This document shows, piece by piece, positions 51,334 to 60,475 of a stretch of DNA of 64,000 bases. The stretch comes from Lachnospiraceae bacterium (lineage in GTDB: Bacteria; Bacillota; Clostridia; Lachnospirales; Lachnospiraceae). The stretch covers positions 62,001 through 126,000 of the forward strand of contig JAQVHQ010000002.1 in the NCBI GenBank assembly GCA_028696165.1. Reading direction: 5' to 3'. The notes under the pieces were generated by a model. That model was not told the origin of the DNA, did not search any database, and worked only from the letters and a program-made list of their open reading frames with translations. How positions within the stretch are numbered: the stretch's first letter is position 1; every line of letters starts with the position of its first letter. A program made the translations under genes and the position numbers.

Positions 51334-51960
51334 CTATTCTTCACCCTGACTGCTATCCGTTTCCTGCTTCTTTCGTTCCTGCTCTTCTTCCGCCTGTTGC
51401 TTTACAGCATCATAGTCAGTGATTGCCTGCTCACCAGCCTGTACATTGCCGCTTTGATTATTTCCAGCTTCCTGCTGCTGCTGATTTTGTAATTTCGAAA
51501 GAAGAGACTGCACACCTTGTTCTAACAGGGTATCCTGCATATAGGCGATGGCCTGCGACTTTAGTAATCTGCCATTGCCATCAGATGCCAAAGCATAACC
51601 ACTGATTCCCCCATTTTTTATCTGGATATTTAACAGACTGTTTCCTGCTAATATACTGTTTTTCCCTGGTTCCAGGACTGCTGCCGCATAGCTTTTTGCT
51701 CTTTTGTACAGACTTCCCGGTTGAAACTGAGATTTCCCATAACCTCCATCTAAGAAGAACAGTCCATAATTCTCCAGAACATCTGTGTCGTATTCTGCAA
51801 ATACAGAGTAAAGACTCTGATCCATTGCACTGACCGTCATGGTCCTCGATGCCGCTATTTTAGCAGAATAGATACTGGTGCATACCAGCGATAATACAAT
51901 ACCAAGCAACAAGCTTAAAAATACCGTGATACTTCCCTTTTTCAAGATGTGCACCTCCAT
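51334..51960 (-). CDS. N-terminal part of a DUF5702-like Tad protein, ends at amber TAG
   Basis: These 208 codons begin with a basic start and a membrane helix (GSITVFLSLLLGIVLSLVC) typical of TadE/TadG-type proteins, then LYSVFAEYDTDVLENYGLFF as in DUF5702 proteins. The end is a Gln/Glu-rich coil. The stop is TAG and the same frame goes on for another 292 codons. Together the two parts would give about 500 residues, the usual DUF5702 length. It lies between the Flp pilin gene and a TadE-like gene. Confidence 0.7.
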   Translation of the reverse strand: MEVHILKKGSITVFLSLLLGIVLSLVCTSIYSAKIAASRTMTVSAMDQSLYSVFAEYDTDVLENYGLFFLDGGYGKSQFQPGSLYKRAKSYAAAVLEPGKNSILAGNSLLNIQIKNGGISGYALASDGNGRLLKSQAIAYMQDTLLEQGVQSLLSKLQNQQQQEAGNNQSGNVQAGEQAITDYDAVKQQAEEEQERKKQETDSSQGEE

Positions 51961-52006
51961 TTCTTTTGGATTTTTGAATCAGAAAAATTTTGAATCGTGT
52001 ACCGTT

Positions 52007-52174
52007 TTAGATACTGTTGCTCTGGCTGGTAATCTTAGATAGAATACTGTTTACCAGACTGACCAGCTGACTTTTAAAAATAATAACTAAGCCAATCAAA
52101 ACCACAAGAATCAAAATAATTTCCACGACCCCTACGGCATCTTCTTCCAACCAGAATGCATCCCATTCCCGCAT
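52007..52174 (-). CDS. Flp1-type pilin
   Basis: The protein is 55 residues from the ATG at 52174, which has GGGGGTGAG upstream; the longer frame (from 52213) starts before that site. It reads WLEEDAVGVVEIILILVVLI, then GLVIIFKSQLVSLVNSI: a short acidic leader, a Gly-VVE prepilin-type cleavage site and a long hydrophobic helix. This is the pattern of Flp major pilins. Genes for its ATPase, platform proteins and peptidase are adjacent. Confidence 0.85.
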   Translation of the reverse strand: MREWDAFWLEEDAVGVVEIILILVVLIGLVIIFKSQLVSLVNSILSKITSQSNSI

Positions 52175-52274
52175 ATCCTCACCCCCTTTCCGATTGTTAA
52201 CTCCAATATTCACAATCTGATTTACGGTTCTGTCATAATTTGTTTCTCTTGCCTTTCTTATGCATTAAACCCTA

Positions 52275-53675
52275 TTAGAAACTCAATACCGCCGGAACAA
52301 TCAATATGGCAAAAACCACCATCATCATCAAAATCATAGGCAGCAAAAGCTTTGTTCCTGCCTCTTCTCCCATTACCCTGGCCTGTCTCTTACGATCTTC
52401 AAAAGCTTCCACAGATTCCCTTTCCAACATTTCCATCATCCCTGCACTTCCCTTTTTTAGATTCTGAGTAAGCAGCGTAGATAAAGTTTTGAATTTAATC
52501 AAATCATTTCTCTGTCCCAGATGGCGGTAAGCCTCCAATTCTCCTACCCCGCTCTCTATTTCCTGACATACCACACACAATTCTTCATAAGCATACCTGA
52601 TTTCCTTATTATGAAACTTTCGATGATTTTCATAGTCGAAAGCCATCTTACCTATGGCTTTTCGAATACTCATACCAGCTCCCAGCAGTAAAACCAGTTT
52701 TGATATTAATTCTGGATAATCCAACATCATCTGCTGCTTTTTCTGTTCTGTCTTCTTCTGCTGATCCTGCTGATATGCCATAATAAATCCCATCCCTAAA
52801 ACCCAAGATAGCCCGATAATTATAAATCCTGTCTTTGATTTTTCCTGATACCAATGAAGCTGTTTCTGGTTCACAACTTCTGGTAGGTTATAATATTTTT
52901 CTGCCTCCTGCCCTTCATTTTCTCTCTCTACTGCCTGCAAGATGATGCTTTGTAAATCCATATCTTCCAAAACCTGCGGGTATACTCTCACCTTTTGCGC
53001 ATACTCCTGAATTTGATTTTTCCATATGATCTGCGCCTTGAGAGATACTTCCACTCCATCCGCAGGAACCTCTGAACCGATCTTCCCTGTCCAGTCCAAC
53101 ATCTGATTATCGCTGCTTATCCACTCTATCTGGAGCGGATTATCTGGAAGTTCTGTAATCAGATTCATAGCATGTTCTATTTTTCCAAAACCGGTATTCT
53201 TTCCAAGTATCTCCTCTGGCAATCTGTCTAATGCCTGCATCATATATCTATCGATTTCCTTCTGGGTATACTCCCGTTCCGGCACCGGAACAGTTATGTT
53301 CCGTTTCTCCGTTTCTCCTGTCTTTTCATCGGTAACTTCCACCTGCATTTCCTGCTCATAGACACCTTCCTGATAGTTCTTTTTTAATAATTTAGATTCC
53401 ATATCCGATGCTGCAAAATAAATGGTATAGCCCCATACCAAAATCCCGGCTAAAACTCCATAAAAAATGATTCTCAAACTTTTTATCAAGACCTCTTCCG
53501 GGATTTCGGCCAGCCTGTCATCTTTCTTCTTTATGATTCTTGTTATACGCCTGAATATATGTATATTATCTCTACTGTTTTTACTTTTCTTTTTTTGTTT
53601 CTTATTCCCATTATTTACACTTTTACTTTTCATTTGATGCAGTTCCCCCATAATGAATGTCTTATCTACTTTCAT
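52275..53675 (-). CDS. Tad secretion platform protein, TadC-like with long N-terminal region
   Basis: This 466-residue protein has a basic start, a membrane helix near residue 70 (IIFYGVLAGILVWGYTIYF), a long soluble segment rich in Glu and Gln, a membrane helix near residue 275 (GFIIIGLSWVLGMGFIMAY), and a C-terminal type II secretion F domain ending LPMILMMMVVFAILIVPAVL. The soluble insert of about 190 residues is longer than in plain TadC. It should sit in the inner membrane and hold the pilus motor. It is followed by the pilin gene. Confidence 0.82.
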   Translation of the reverse strand: MKVDKTFIMGELHQMKSKSVNNGNKKQKKKSKNSRDNIHIFRRITRIIKKKDDRLAEIPEEVLIKSLRIIFYGVLAGILVWGYTIYFAASDMESKLLKKNYQEGVYEQEMQVEVTDEKTGETEKRNITVPVPEREYTQKEIDRYMMQALDRLPEEILGKNTGFGKIEHAMNLITELPDNPLQIEWISSDNQMLDWTGKIGSEVPADGVEVSLKAQIIWKNQIQEYAQKVRVYPQVLEDMDLQSIILQAVERENEGQEAEKYYNLPEVVNQKQLHWYQEKSKTGFIIIGLSWVLGMGFIMAYQQDQQKKTEQKKQQMMLDYPELISKLVLLLGAGMSIRKAIGKMAFDYENHRKFHNKEIRYAYEELCVVCQEIESGVGELEAYRHLGQRNDLIKFKTLSTLLTQNLKKGSAGMMEMLERESVEAFEDRKRQARVMGEEAGTKLLLPMILMMMVVFAILIVPAVLSF

Positions 53676-53745
53676 AACTGTACACCTTTTATCGAATTTT
53701 CACCCCTCCGCAGCACCTCAATACTCTCAAGCTTTCTCTCTGCCA

Positions 53746-54456
53746 CTACACCTCAATGGTCACAATCTTCCTCCCCAGCTGATATGCTCCCAGATATATT
53801 CCCAGACAGACAGTCATAATCGCAATACCCAGCATATTTCCATACAGGCCATTTAAAAAATCCGGCGAACAAATTCGCATATACAGTATGATTCCCGCAG
53901 GCATCAGCGCCATGATATTCTGCTCGAACTTCTTTGATGCTATGGAAGCTTCTATTTCCTTCTTCACATCTATTTTATCGCTGAGGCGAACTGCCGTCTG
54001 TTCCAGAATAGCTGCTAGATTTCCTCCGGTTCGCTTTGCGATAGAAAATACAGAAGCAAAATTCTCAATATCCTCCACACCACTTCTATCACTTAACTCC
54101 ACAAACAACTGCTCAACGGGTACTTGTATTCTCATCTGCCTCACCAGATATCGAAACTCCTGAACAATCTCATCCTGTGACTGATAGATCTTTTGCAGAT
54201 CTTTATAAGTTTCCAATACTGCATTTTCCAAAGAATAACCTGCCTGCAGAGAGATTCGAAGTGCTGAAAGTGCATCTTTAAACTGAAGATTCAGTCTCTG
54301 CTTTCGCTTTATCTGACAGGCATTTTTTCTCTGCAAGACCCACCAGATGCCCACGGGTATCAGCAGGAATATCATCCACCAGACACTGTAAAACAGATAA
54401 TCTATGGCAATACATAAGAGCAGCCCTTCCCCTCCATAACGTATCCATTCCAACAT
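53746..54456 (-). CDS. TadB-like type II secretion F-domain protein
   Basis: The protein is about 236 residues from the ATG at 54456, 16 bp after the ATPase gene stop, with AAGGA upstream. A longer frame to 54600 overlaps the ATPase gene by 128 bp and has no family similarity. Features are membrane helices at the N-terminus (GEGLLLCIAIDYLFYSVWW), a cytoplasmic F domain (LRISLQAGYSLENAVLETYK; IAKRTGGNLAAILEQTA) and C-terminal helices. With TadC it forms the inner-membrane platform. Confidence 0.85.
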   Translation of the reverse strand: MLEWIRYGGEGLLLCIAIDYLFYSVWWMIFLLIPVGIWWVLQRKNACQIKRKQRLNLQFKDALSALRISLQAGYSLENAVLETYKDLQKIYQSQDEIVQEFRYLVRQMRIQVPVEQLFVELSDRSGVEDIENFASVFSIAKRTGGNLAAILEQTAVRLSDKIDVKKEIEASIASKKFEQNIMALMPAGIILYMRICSPDFLNGLYGNMLGIAIMTVCLGIYLGAYQLGRKIVTIEV

Positions 54457-54472
54457 AGTGAAGTGATATTCC

Positions 54473-55684
54473 TTATACTGAATCCGTCCACAATCCCTGC
54501 TTTTTGAGTTTTTCTGTATGACACAGCGACGCCTCCTTTTGAAGTTCGCCATCTTCTCCCCTCCGGTAGAGGCTTTGCATCTGTACTTCACCATTTTCAT
54601 ATCCTAATACCTCCGTAATTTCCAACACTTTTCTGCTCTTATCTCTTGTTCTTCCCAGATGTACCATAATATCTATACCGGAAGCAATCTGTCTGCGTAT
54701 GGCATCCACAGGCAAATCCATTCCCATAAGCACCATGGTTTCCAGACGACTTATCATATCTTTAGGACTATTGGCATGTGCCGTACTTAAAGACCCATCA
54801 TGTCCAGTGTTTAAAGCCTGCAGCAAATCCAGTGTTTCCTCCTGGCGAACTTCACCCACGATAATACGATTGGGTCTCATACGAAGAGCAGCTTTAATCA
54901 AATCACGAATAGTGACAGATTTGCCGCCTTCCATATTAGCTGCCTTCGCTTCTAACCGCACCAGATTCTCAATTCCCTGAATCTGTAATTCTGCACTGTC
55001 TTCTATAGTTATAATTCTTTCACTTTGAGGGATATAACTTGATAAAGCATTAAGAAATGTTGTTTTCCCAGAGGATGTTCCTCCACCTATGAGAATTGAA
55101 TAGCCAGATATGACTAGTTTTTTCAGAAAATCTGCTGCCTCTTGTGTGAGGCTTTTTCTCTTAATTAAATTCTCCATTGTAATTGGCTGATCCGGGAATC
55201 GACGGATAGTAAGTATGGGACCATTTAGCGCTACTGGCGCTACCACCACATTGACTCGCGCCCCATTTTCCAGACGTGCATCTACAATCGGATTGCTTTC
55301 ATTGACCACCCTGTTGCAATTTCCTACAATCTGCTGTATAACATCTTCTAATTTTTCTTTTGATGAAAACTGCTTGTTCCAATGATATAGATGGCCGTCT
55401 CTCTCCACAAAGATATCATCCGGCCCATTTACCATAATCTCCGTAACCTGATTATCTTCAATCAATTCCTGTAATACATCCAGTTTTCGCACAGAGTTGA
55501 ACAATTGATTTCGAAGCGACACTCTATCCTTAACCGAAAGATATTTTTCTTTGCTTTTTCCAAGAATCAATCCATCTATAATCTCTAGTATCTCTTCATC
55601 TTTCATGCTGTGCGTCATATCCAGATTCTCCATTAATTCACTATGCAGTACACCATATATTTCATTCATATATTCACTAATCAC
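54473..55684 (-). CDS. Tad pilus assembly ATPase, CpaF/TadA-like
   Basis: This 403-residue ATPase has Walker A GGGTSSGKTTFLNAL, the Asp/Glu box IITIEDSAELQI, Walker B NRIIVGEVRQEETLD and the His box GSLSTAHANSP. This is the type IV/Flp pilus motor that powers extension and, in Tad systems, retraction. The N-terminal helical domain has the usual EIMVNGPDDIFVERDG. It overlaps the CpaE-like gene by 4 bp, and the TadB-like gene follows. Confidence 0.94.
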   Translation of the reverse strand: MISEYMNEIYGVLHSELMENLDMTHSMKDEEILEIIDGLILGKSKEKYLSVKDRVSLRNQLFNSVRKLDVLQELIEDNQVTEIMVNGPDDIFVERDGHLYHWNKQFSSKEKLEDVIQQIVGNCNRVVNESNPIVDARLENGARVNVVVAPVALNGPILTIRRFPDQPITMENLIKRKSLTQEAADFLKKLVISGYSILIGGGTSSGKTTFLNALSSYIPQSERIITIEDSAELQIQGIENLVRLEAKAANMEGGKSVTIRDLIKAALRMRPNRIIVGEVRQEETLDLLQALNTGHDGSLSTAHANSPKDMISRLETMVLMGMDLPVDAIRRQIASGIDIMVHLGRTRDKSRKVLEITEVLGYENGEVQMQSLYRRGEDGELQKEASLCHTEKLKKQGLWTDSV

Positions 55685-56694
55685 AACTCCTTGTCTTGCT
55701 CAAGAATCTTTTTCACATTCCTTCCGAATTCACTCCACACCAGCTGCTCCATGTAATGTTCCTGCGGAAGCACCATCTTCGGACGTTCTAACTGTATCTT
55801 TTTTATCTTCTCAAGCACCGGAATGCAGTCCCACATACGCAGGAGATTCTCAAATTGCTTTACCTTCGCTTTGGATATACTATCCGATAAAAGTGGCATA
55901 TAAATCACATCACACAAATCGAGGAAATTATATAGATCATCAATTCCGTCACCCACATCAATAATCAACACCTCATACTCACTCTGATTTTGGATAACAT
56001 GAATCAGTTCTTCCCATTCTTCATAGGAAGTATGTATCAAGTCCGTGGGGGATAAGACTGGAGGAAGATAATCAAGCCCATTTATTGAGTGGATCATCCC
56101 CACCATCTGGCAGGCAAGATTCCCCTCTTTTTGACGCTGATAATAGAGTAGATCACTTAGATTTTTCTCATAGGTTTTCTGAAACATATCCTCAAATCCT
56201 GCATACTCCTCCAAATTCAGATATAACACCGGTTTATACTTTGCCAACAACTGACCTGCTGAAAGAGCAAAAGAAGTTTTCATACTTCTCCCCACCGGGG
56301 AATAAACTCCGATTACCCTGGTTTTATTTCGCAGCATGCATGGCACCACTTCTTTTGCCTGACGTTCACCATAATAAGCAAGCACTTCCCGAACCACTGT
56401 CTCTGAAGACTGATACTTATATACACTGGGATATTCCTCTAAATTCAGAGGCATAATTCCTTCTGACAATATAATTATCTGTCTGATTGGAAGCTGTTTT
56501 ACCCCATCGTTCATCGCCTGGTCAGATATCAATAGGATTTCAACCGGCTGTTCCCTGGTAAACTTTGCCAGATTTTCCACATTCGTAAAAGCCTGAATTT
56601 CAAAGGGTATATTCCTTTTCTGGTTTAGATATTCCATAAAATTGTATGCGTAGGCAGATTCCGTATCTACCACAGCCATTATTTTCTTCTTCAT
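55681..56694 (-). CDS. CpaE/TadZ-like ATPase, pilus positioning
   Basis: This 337-residue protein has an N-terminal receiver-like domain and a C-terminal MinD/ParA-type domain. The Walker A region is changed (SPVGRSMKTSFALSAGQLL) and the later IIDVGDGIDDLYNFLD replaces the normal Walker B/switch. ATP hydrolysis may be weak or lost, as in several TadZ proteins. It would place the pilus machine in the cell. It overlaps the CpaF-like and prepilin peptidase genes by 4 bp on each side. Confidence 0.82.
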   Translation of the reverse strand: MKKKIMAVVDTESAYAYNFMEYLNQKRNIPFEIQAFTNVENLAKFTREQPVEILLISDQAMNDGVKQLPIRQIIILSEGIMPLNLEEYPSVYKYQSSETVVREVLAYYGERQAKEVVPCMLRNKTRVIGVYSPVGRSMKTSFALSAGQLLAKYKPVLYLNLEEYAGFEDMFQKTYEKNLSDLLYYQRQKEGNLACQMVGMIHSINGLDYLPPVLSPTDLIHTSYEEWEELIHVIQNQSEYEVLIIDVGDGIDDLYNFLDLCDVIYMPLLSDSISKAKVKQFENLLRMWDCIPVLEKIKKIQLERPKMVLPQEHYMEQLVWSEFGRNVKKILEQDKEL

Positions 56695-57200
56695 ATAATT
56701 CCTCCCGAAAGCAACAGTACGCTCATCATAATCGGCACTGTAAAGTGAATATGCTCCATAACCATACCGTTCTTCCGATATGGTTTCAGTTCTTTAGTTT
56801 TGATATATTGAGAAATATAATCTGCGAGATACCGCAGACGAGACCATGTATTCCGGCACAGAATCAGAACACCGATAGAAAGTATTGCACCAAATAGAAA
56901 CGAAAACAGCATGCACTTTAATATTGCAACCATTCCAAGAATTCCCCCCAGCGTCGAAAACAATTTAATGTCTCCTGCACCCAACATACGGAAATGAAAA
57001 AGTGGTATCAAAAGTGCTGCCGGCATCAGACTTCCCGATACCCAGACTCCTAATCCCGCTGCTCCATACAACCACAGCTGCAGCCCCAGTCCTAATCCAT
57101 ATCCAGCCAAAATCAGCCAGTTTTTTATTTTATTGCTCTGCAAATCATAGCAAGTACCACACATACTAATCGACATTGCAAAACATACGGGAATCGTCAT
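56691..57200 (-). CDS. prepilin peptidase, TadV/CpaA-like
   Basis: The protein is 169 residues from the ATG at 57200, which has GGGGGGTGAG upstream. It has six short membrane segments, the first aspartate in CGTCYDLQSNKI and the second in MLGAGDIKLFS (GxGD). It cleaves and may methylate the Flp prepilin. It is the first gene of the Tad operon. Confidence 0.9.
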   Translation of the reverse strand: MTIPVCFAMSISMCGTCYDLQSNKIKNWLILAGYGLGLGLQLWLYGAAGLGVWVSGSLMPAALLIPLFHFRMLGAGDIKLFSTLGGILGMVAILKCMLFSFLFGAILSIGVLILCRNTWSRLRYLADYISQYIKTKELKPYRKNGMVMEHIHFTVPIMMSVLLLSGGII

Positions 57201-57308
57201 AAACTCACCCCCCTTCTGTCGAACACGCAAAAGAGAGTATCCCCTTTGTCAGTTCTTTAATTGTATCTTTTGGGATTCTTCCAGTCAGAAACGACTGTAT
57301 TAAGAAAA

Positions 57309-57357
57309 ATAGCTTACCAGAAATTCTTTAGAAGTTGAATTTCATCTGGTAAGCTAT
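57309..57357 (-). terminator. rho-independent terminator before the Tad operon
   Basis: A 13-bp stem ATAGCTTACCAGA and complement with a 23-nt loop; TTTTTC follows on the minus strand. It separates the DUF4250 gene from the Tad cluster. Confidence 0.85.
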
Positions 57358-57450
57358 ATTTAATCACATCTGGTTTTATTTGTCCAGTGCTTTTGATAAA
57401 TTTATATTTATTTAATGATTAGCTATTTATCATTATCTGGTCATGATTAT

Positions 57451-57633
57451 CTACACAAATTGATTCAACCGCTCATCATAGCTGTAATCAATCTGCTCTA
57501 ATTTTTTTGTTATTTTCTCCGGTTCGACCTGATTTCTCTTACAGAACTCCTGAAAAGAACCATCGTAGTCTCTCAGATTTGTATTCAGATAACTCAATAA
57601 AATCACCGGATCTTTTGGTAACTGGTTATTCAT
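57451..57633 (-). CDS. DUF4250-family small protein
   Basis: This 60-residue protein starts NNQLPKDPVILLSYLNTNLR and ends YSYDERLNQFV, the shape of the DUF4250 family. It has no signal peptide or membrane segment, and its function is unknown. It begins about 30 bp after the large EAL protein gene and may share its transcript. Confidence 0.8.
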   Translation of the reverse strand: MNNQLPKDPVILLSYLNTNLRDYDGSFQEFCKRNQVEPEKITKKLEQIDYSYDERLNQFV

Positions 57634-57664
57634 GTTTCACTAACTCCATTCATTTTTTCAATAT

Positions 57665-60433
57665 TTATTTGTCTCCATAAAGAGCGTATCGCTTCTTGCT
57701 GTCCTTTTTTCCATAATAAAGCGCTGCAGCCGCCTTATTAAACAAACTCTCAAAAGTGTCTCCGTCCTTGGGATACGCTGCTATTCCGATAGATCCCGCT
57801 ATGTTATACGTTGCCTGTCCCTGATGGAATATTTTATGAATACCAAGAAGTATCTCCTCCGCCTTTCTTTTAGCAAACTGGGCATTCTGGATATTCCTGA
57901 TATAGACGACGAATTCCTCCTCGTTCGTCTTTCCAAGGATATCATCCGCACGGAAATTTTGGCGAATCTCTTCCGCAACAGAATTTAACACTAAATTAGC
58001 AAAAGCATGTCCCTGACTGTCCCTTATCTGTTTGAAATTATCGATATCGATAATAAACAGCATATCTTTTTCCTTTGGATCCGCAGTAATACAAAATTCC
58101 ACCGCCTGCTTCAATTCTTTCCCGCCAAGTATTCGCAACGGTTCCCTGCTCGTGCTGCGCGGCCTGCTTCTCCTTTCGGGATTGTTAGAATCGCCCTCTT
58201 TTAAGTAGTTCTTTTCCTTTAGATCATCTGCCTTCGCTGCCAGAGTCATTTTCATAGAACGAATAATCTCCTCACAGCGATGTTCACTTTCCAGCAGACG
58301 TTCCAACAACTGCTCTTTCTCCGCTTCAGTCTCATGTTCCTTAGTGGAATCTTCAATTGTACTTAAAAACATACGCCGTTCATCATTTTTCATAATTAAT
58401 TTCACATGCATATGAAACCATTTCAAGATATCATAGGCTGGAAACAGCCATCTGATATCCCCTACAACTTCGACTTCTTCCTCCTCTGCTGATTTAAGCA
58501 AAATACGAAATTTTTCCTTATCAGAAGGATGCACATACTGAACCACATTAGAAAAATGTTTTACAATCTCACTTCGTGTCACATCGAACATATCAAAGAA
58601 TCTGTTATTTCCTCGTATAATACTGCAGTTTTCTCCATCCAGTTCAAATATAGCCAATGCCCCGACAAAGGAATTGAACATCATATTCAAAGAAGATTTC
58701 GGATTATTAAATTCATTAACGTCAATCAACGTCACTAACTTTGTATACGGGACATCCAGATTCATGCGCCCTTCCTTTAATCTCTGGCGCATCTCTTCTT
58801 CAGGCATCGCTTTTGCAAAAAAATTACCCTGGCCCTGATGACATCCTGCACTCCTTAAGAATTCCATCTGTTCTTTTGTCTCGATACCCTCCGCGATCAC
58901 CGGAAGATCCAGCCATCTGGCCATACTAATCATCGAGTTGATCAGATTGCCTGTACGATGGTATTCTCCATCGTTATTTAAGAAACGAAGATCCAGTTTA
59001 ATACGATCCACCGGCAGCTCATTTAACATATTCAGCGAAGAATATCCACTCCCGAAATCATCCATGGAAATGAAAAATCCATCTTCCTTTAATTCCTTTA
59101 CCACACGGATAATCTGCTGCGTATTTTCTGCATAAGAACTCTCGGTAATTTCAAGTTCCAGAAGCCGCTTTGGAATATCATACTTCTTCACCAGATTATT
59201 TAGATATTCCCGCAAATCTTCCTGGTAAATATCTACTCTGGATACATTAACAGCCATCGGAACCGGCTCCAGACCAGTATCCATCCATTCCCGAATTCTT
59301 TTGCAGCTTTCTTCCCATATAAAATAATCGATCTTCGTTATGAAGCCGCTCTTTTCAAAAATAGGTATAAACTCTGCCGGAGATAATATTCCCTTAATCG
59401 GATGCTTCCACCGCACAAGATTTTCAACTCCTGCTATGGTATAATCCATAAGGTTATATTTAGGCTGACAGTACAATATAAATTCACCATTCTTTAACGC
59501 CCGTTCCATCTCACTGGCTATCATCTGTTCTTTTCGAAGGTGTAAAATCATTTCTTCCTGGTATACAGCAAGGCGGTTTTTGTAATTTCCACGAATACTG
59601 TTTACTGCCAATTCTGCCCGGTCATACATCCCGCTTACAGACAATCTTCTGTCAACGATCCGGTATATACCCAGTCCAAGAACCAATGGACGTCCTACCG
59701 GAAACTCTAATTTTCTATTGCTTAACTTTACTTCTGTCATATCAAGTGGATCTGCATTCTCTTCAGGGATACATAATGCAAAATGGTCTCCGCCGATTCT
59801 TCCTGCAATACCCCCTCTGTTTCTGACATCCTTTTGAATCTCCACTGCAATTCTTCTCAACAATCGATTTCCGGCTTCTGCACCGTATAAATCATTAATC
59901 ACCTTGAATTTTTCAATATTGATACATATCATCTGGTACACTTTTGATTTATTGCGTTCCAGTAATAACTCTGTTTCCCGTTCAAAAATGACTTTATTAT
60001 AGAGTCCTGTCAGTGAATCTCTCTCCAGAACATGATATGTTATAATCCTTTTTTGAAAATCCATCAGAGTAGACAGTCGATGTCGCAAAATCTTAGGATT
60101 ATAGGGCTTCGTAATATAATCCGTAGCACCCAAATCAAGAGCCTGTATCTCAGACTCTTCATCCTGGTTTTCTGTAACTACCAAAATCGTGATATTCTTC
60201 CACCTGGAATCTTTACCCATAGCTTCCAGTACCTGAAAGCCATTCATAATGGGCATGCGAATATCAAGAAGCATGGCATCTATCTCATCCTCCAGTTTTT
60301 CCAACTGACCCATGGCTTCCTGTCCATTAGATGCTTCCACGATTTCATAATCTTCCTGTAGTATTTTTTTCAAAATAATACGATTTGTCTCTACGTCATC
60401 TACTACTAATACCCTTGGCTTTATCTTTTGCAT
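57665..60433 (-). CDS. REC-GGDEF-EAL-PAS-GGDEF cyclic-di-GMP protein with degenerate cyclase motifs
   Basis: This 922-residue cytosolic protein. Domains in order: response receiver (about 5-120, phospho-Asp in MLLDIRMP), a GGDEF-fold domain (about 130-290) whose motif is GGDHF, an EAL domain (about 310-560) with VENLVRW, NVSRVD, LEITE, MDDFGSG and AEGIETKEQ, a PAS-like domain (about 590-720) and a second GGDEF-like domain whose motif is NEEEF. The cyclase motifs look inactive, whereas the EAL catalytic residues mostly survive. It probably degrades or senses cyclic-di-GMP. Proximity to the Tad pilus suggests surface behaviour, but this is inference. Confidence 0.9.
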   Translation of the reverse strand: MQKIKPRVLVVDDVETNRIILKKILQEDYEIVEASNGQEAMGQLEKLEDEIDAMLLDIRMPIMNGFQVLEAMGKDSRWKNITILVVTENQDEESEIQALDLGATDYITKPYNPKILRHRLSTLMDFQKRIITYHVLERDSLTGLYNKVIFERETELLLERNKSKVYQMICINIEKFKVINDLYGAEAGNRLLRRIAVEIQKDVRNRGGIAGRIGGDHFALCIPEENADPLDMTEVKLSNRKLEFPVGRPLVLGLGIYRIVDRRLSVSGMYDRAELAVNSIRGNYKNRLAVYQEEMILHLRKEQMIASEMERALKNGEFILYCQPKYNLMDYTIAGVENLVRWKHPIKGILSPAEFIPIFEKSGFITKIDYFIWEESCKRIREWMDTGLEPVPMAVNVSRVDIYQEDLREYLNNLVKKYDIPKRLLELEITESSYAENTQQIIRVVKELKEDGFFISMDDFGSGYSSLNMLNELPVDRIKLDLRFLNNDGEYHRTGNLINSMISMARWLDLPVIAEGIETKEQMEFLRSAGCHQGQGNFFAKAMPEEEMRQRLKEGRMNLDVPYTKLVTLIDVNEFNNPKSSLNMMFNSFVGALAIFELDGENCSIIRGNNRFFDMFDVTRSEIVKHFSNVVQYVHPSDKEKFRILLKSAEEEEVEVVGDIRWLFPAYDILKWFHMHVKLIMKNDERRMFLSTIEDSTKEHETEAEKEQLLERLLESEHRCEEIIRSMKMTLAAKADDLKEKNYLKEGDSNNPERRSRPRSTSREPLRILGGKELKQAVEFCITADPKEKDMLFIIDIDNFKQIRDSQGHAFANLVLNSVAEEIRQNFRADDILGKTNEEEFVVYIRNIQNAQFAKRKAEEILLGIHKIFHQGQATYNIAGSIGIAAYPKDGDTFESLFNKAAAALYYGKKDSKKRYALYGDK

Positions 60434-60475
60434 TCGAAGTCTTCCCCCTCTGGAATTGTATGCTTCTCCTACATC

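Noticed and set aside
53746-54600. Long form of the TadB-like gene starting at 54600
   Set aside because: Its first 48 codons overlap the ATPase gene and show no family similarity; the start at 54456 has AAGGA upstream.
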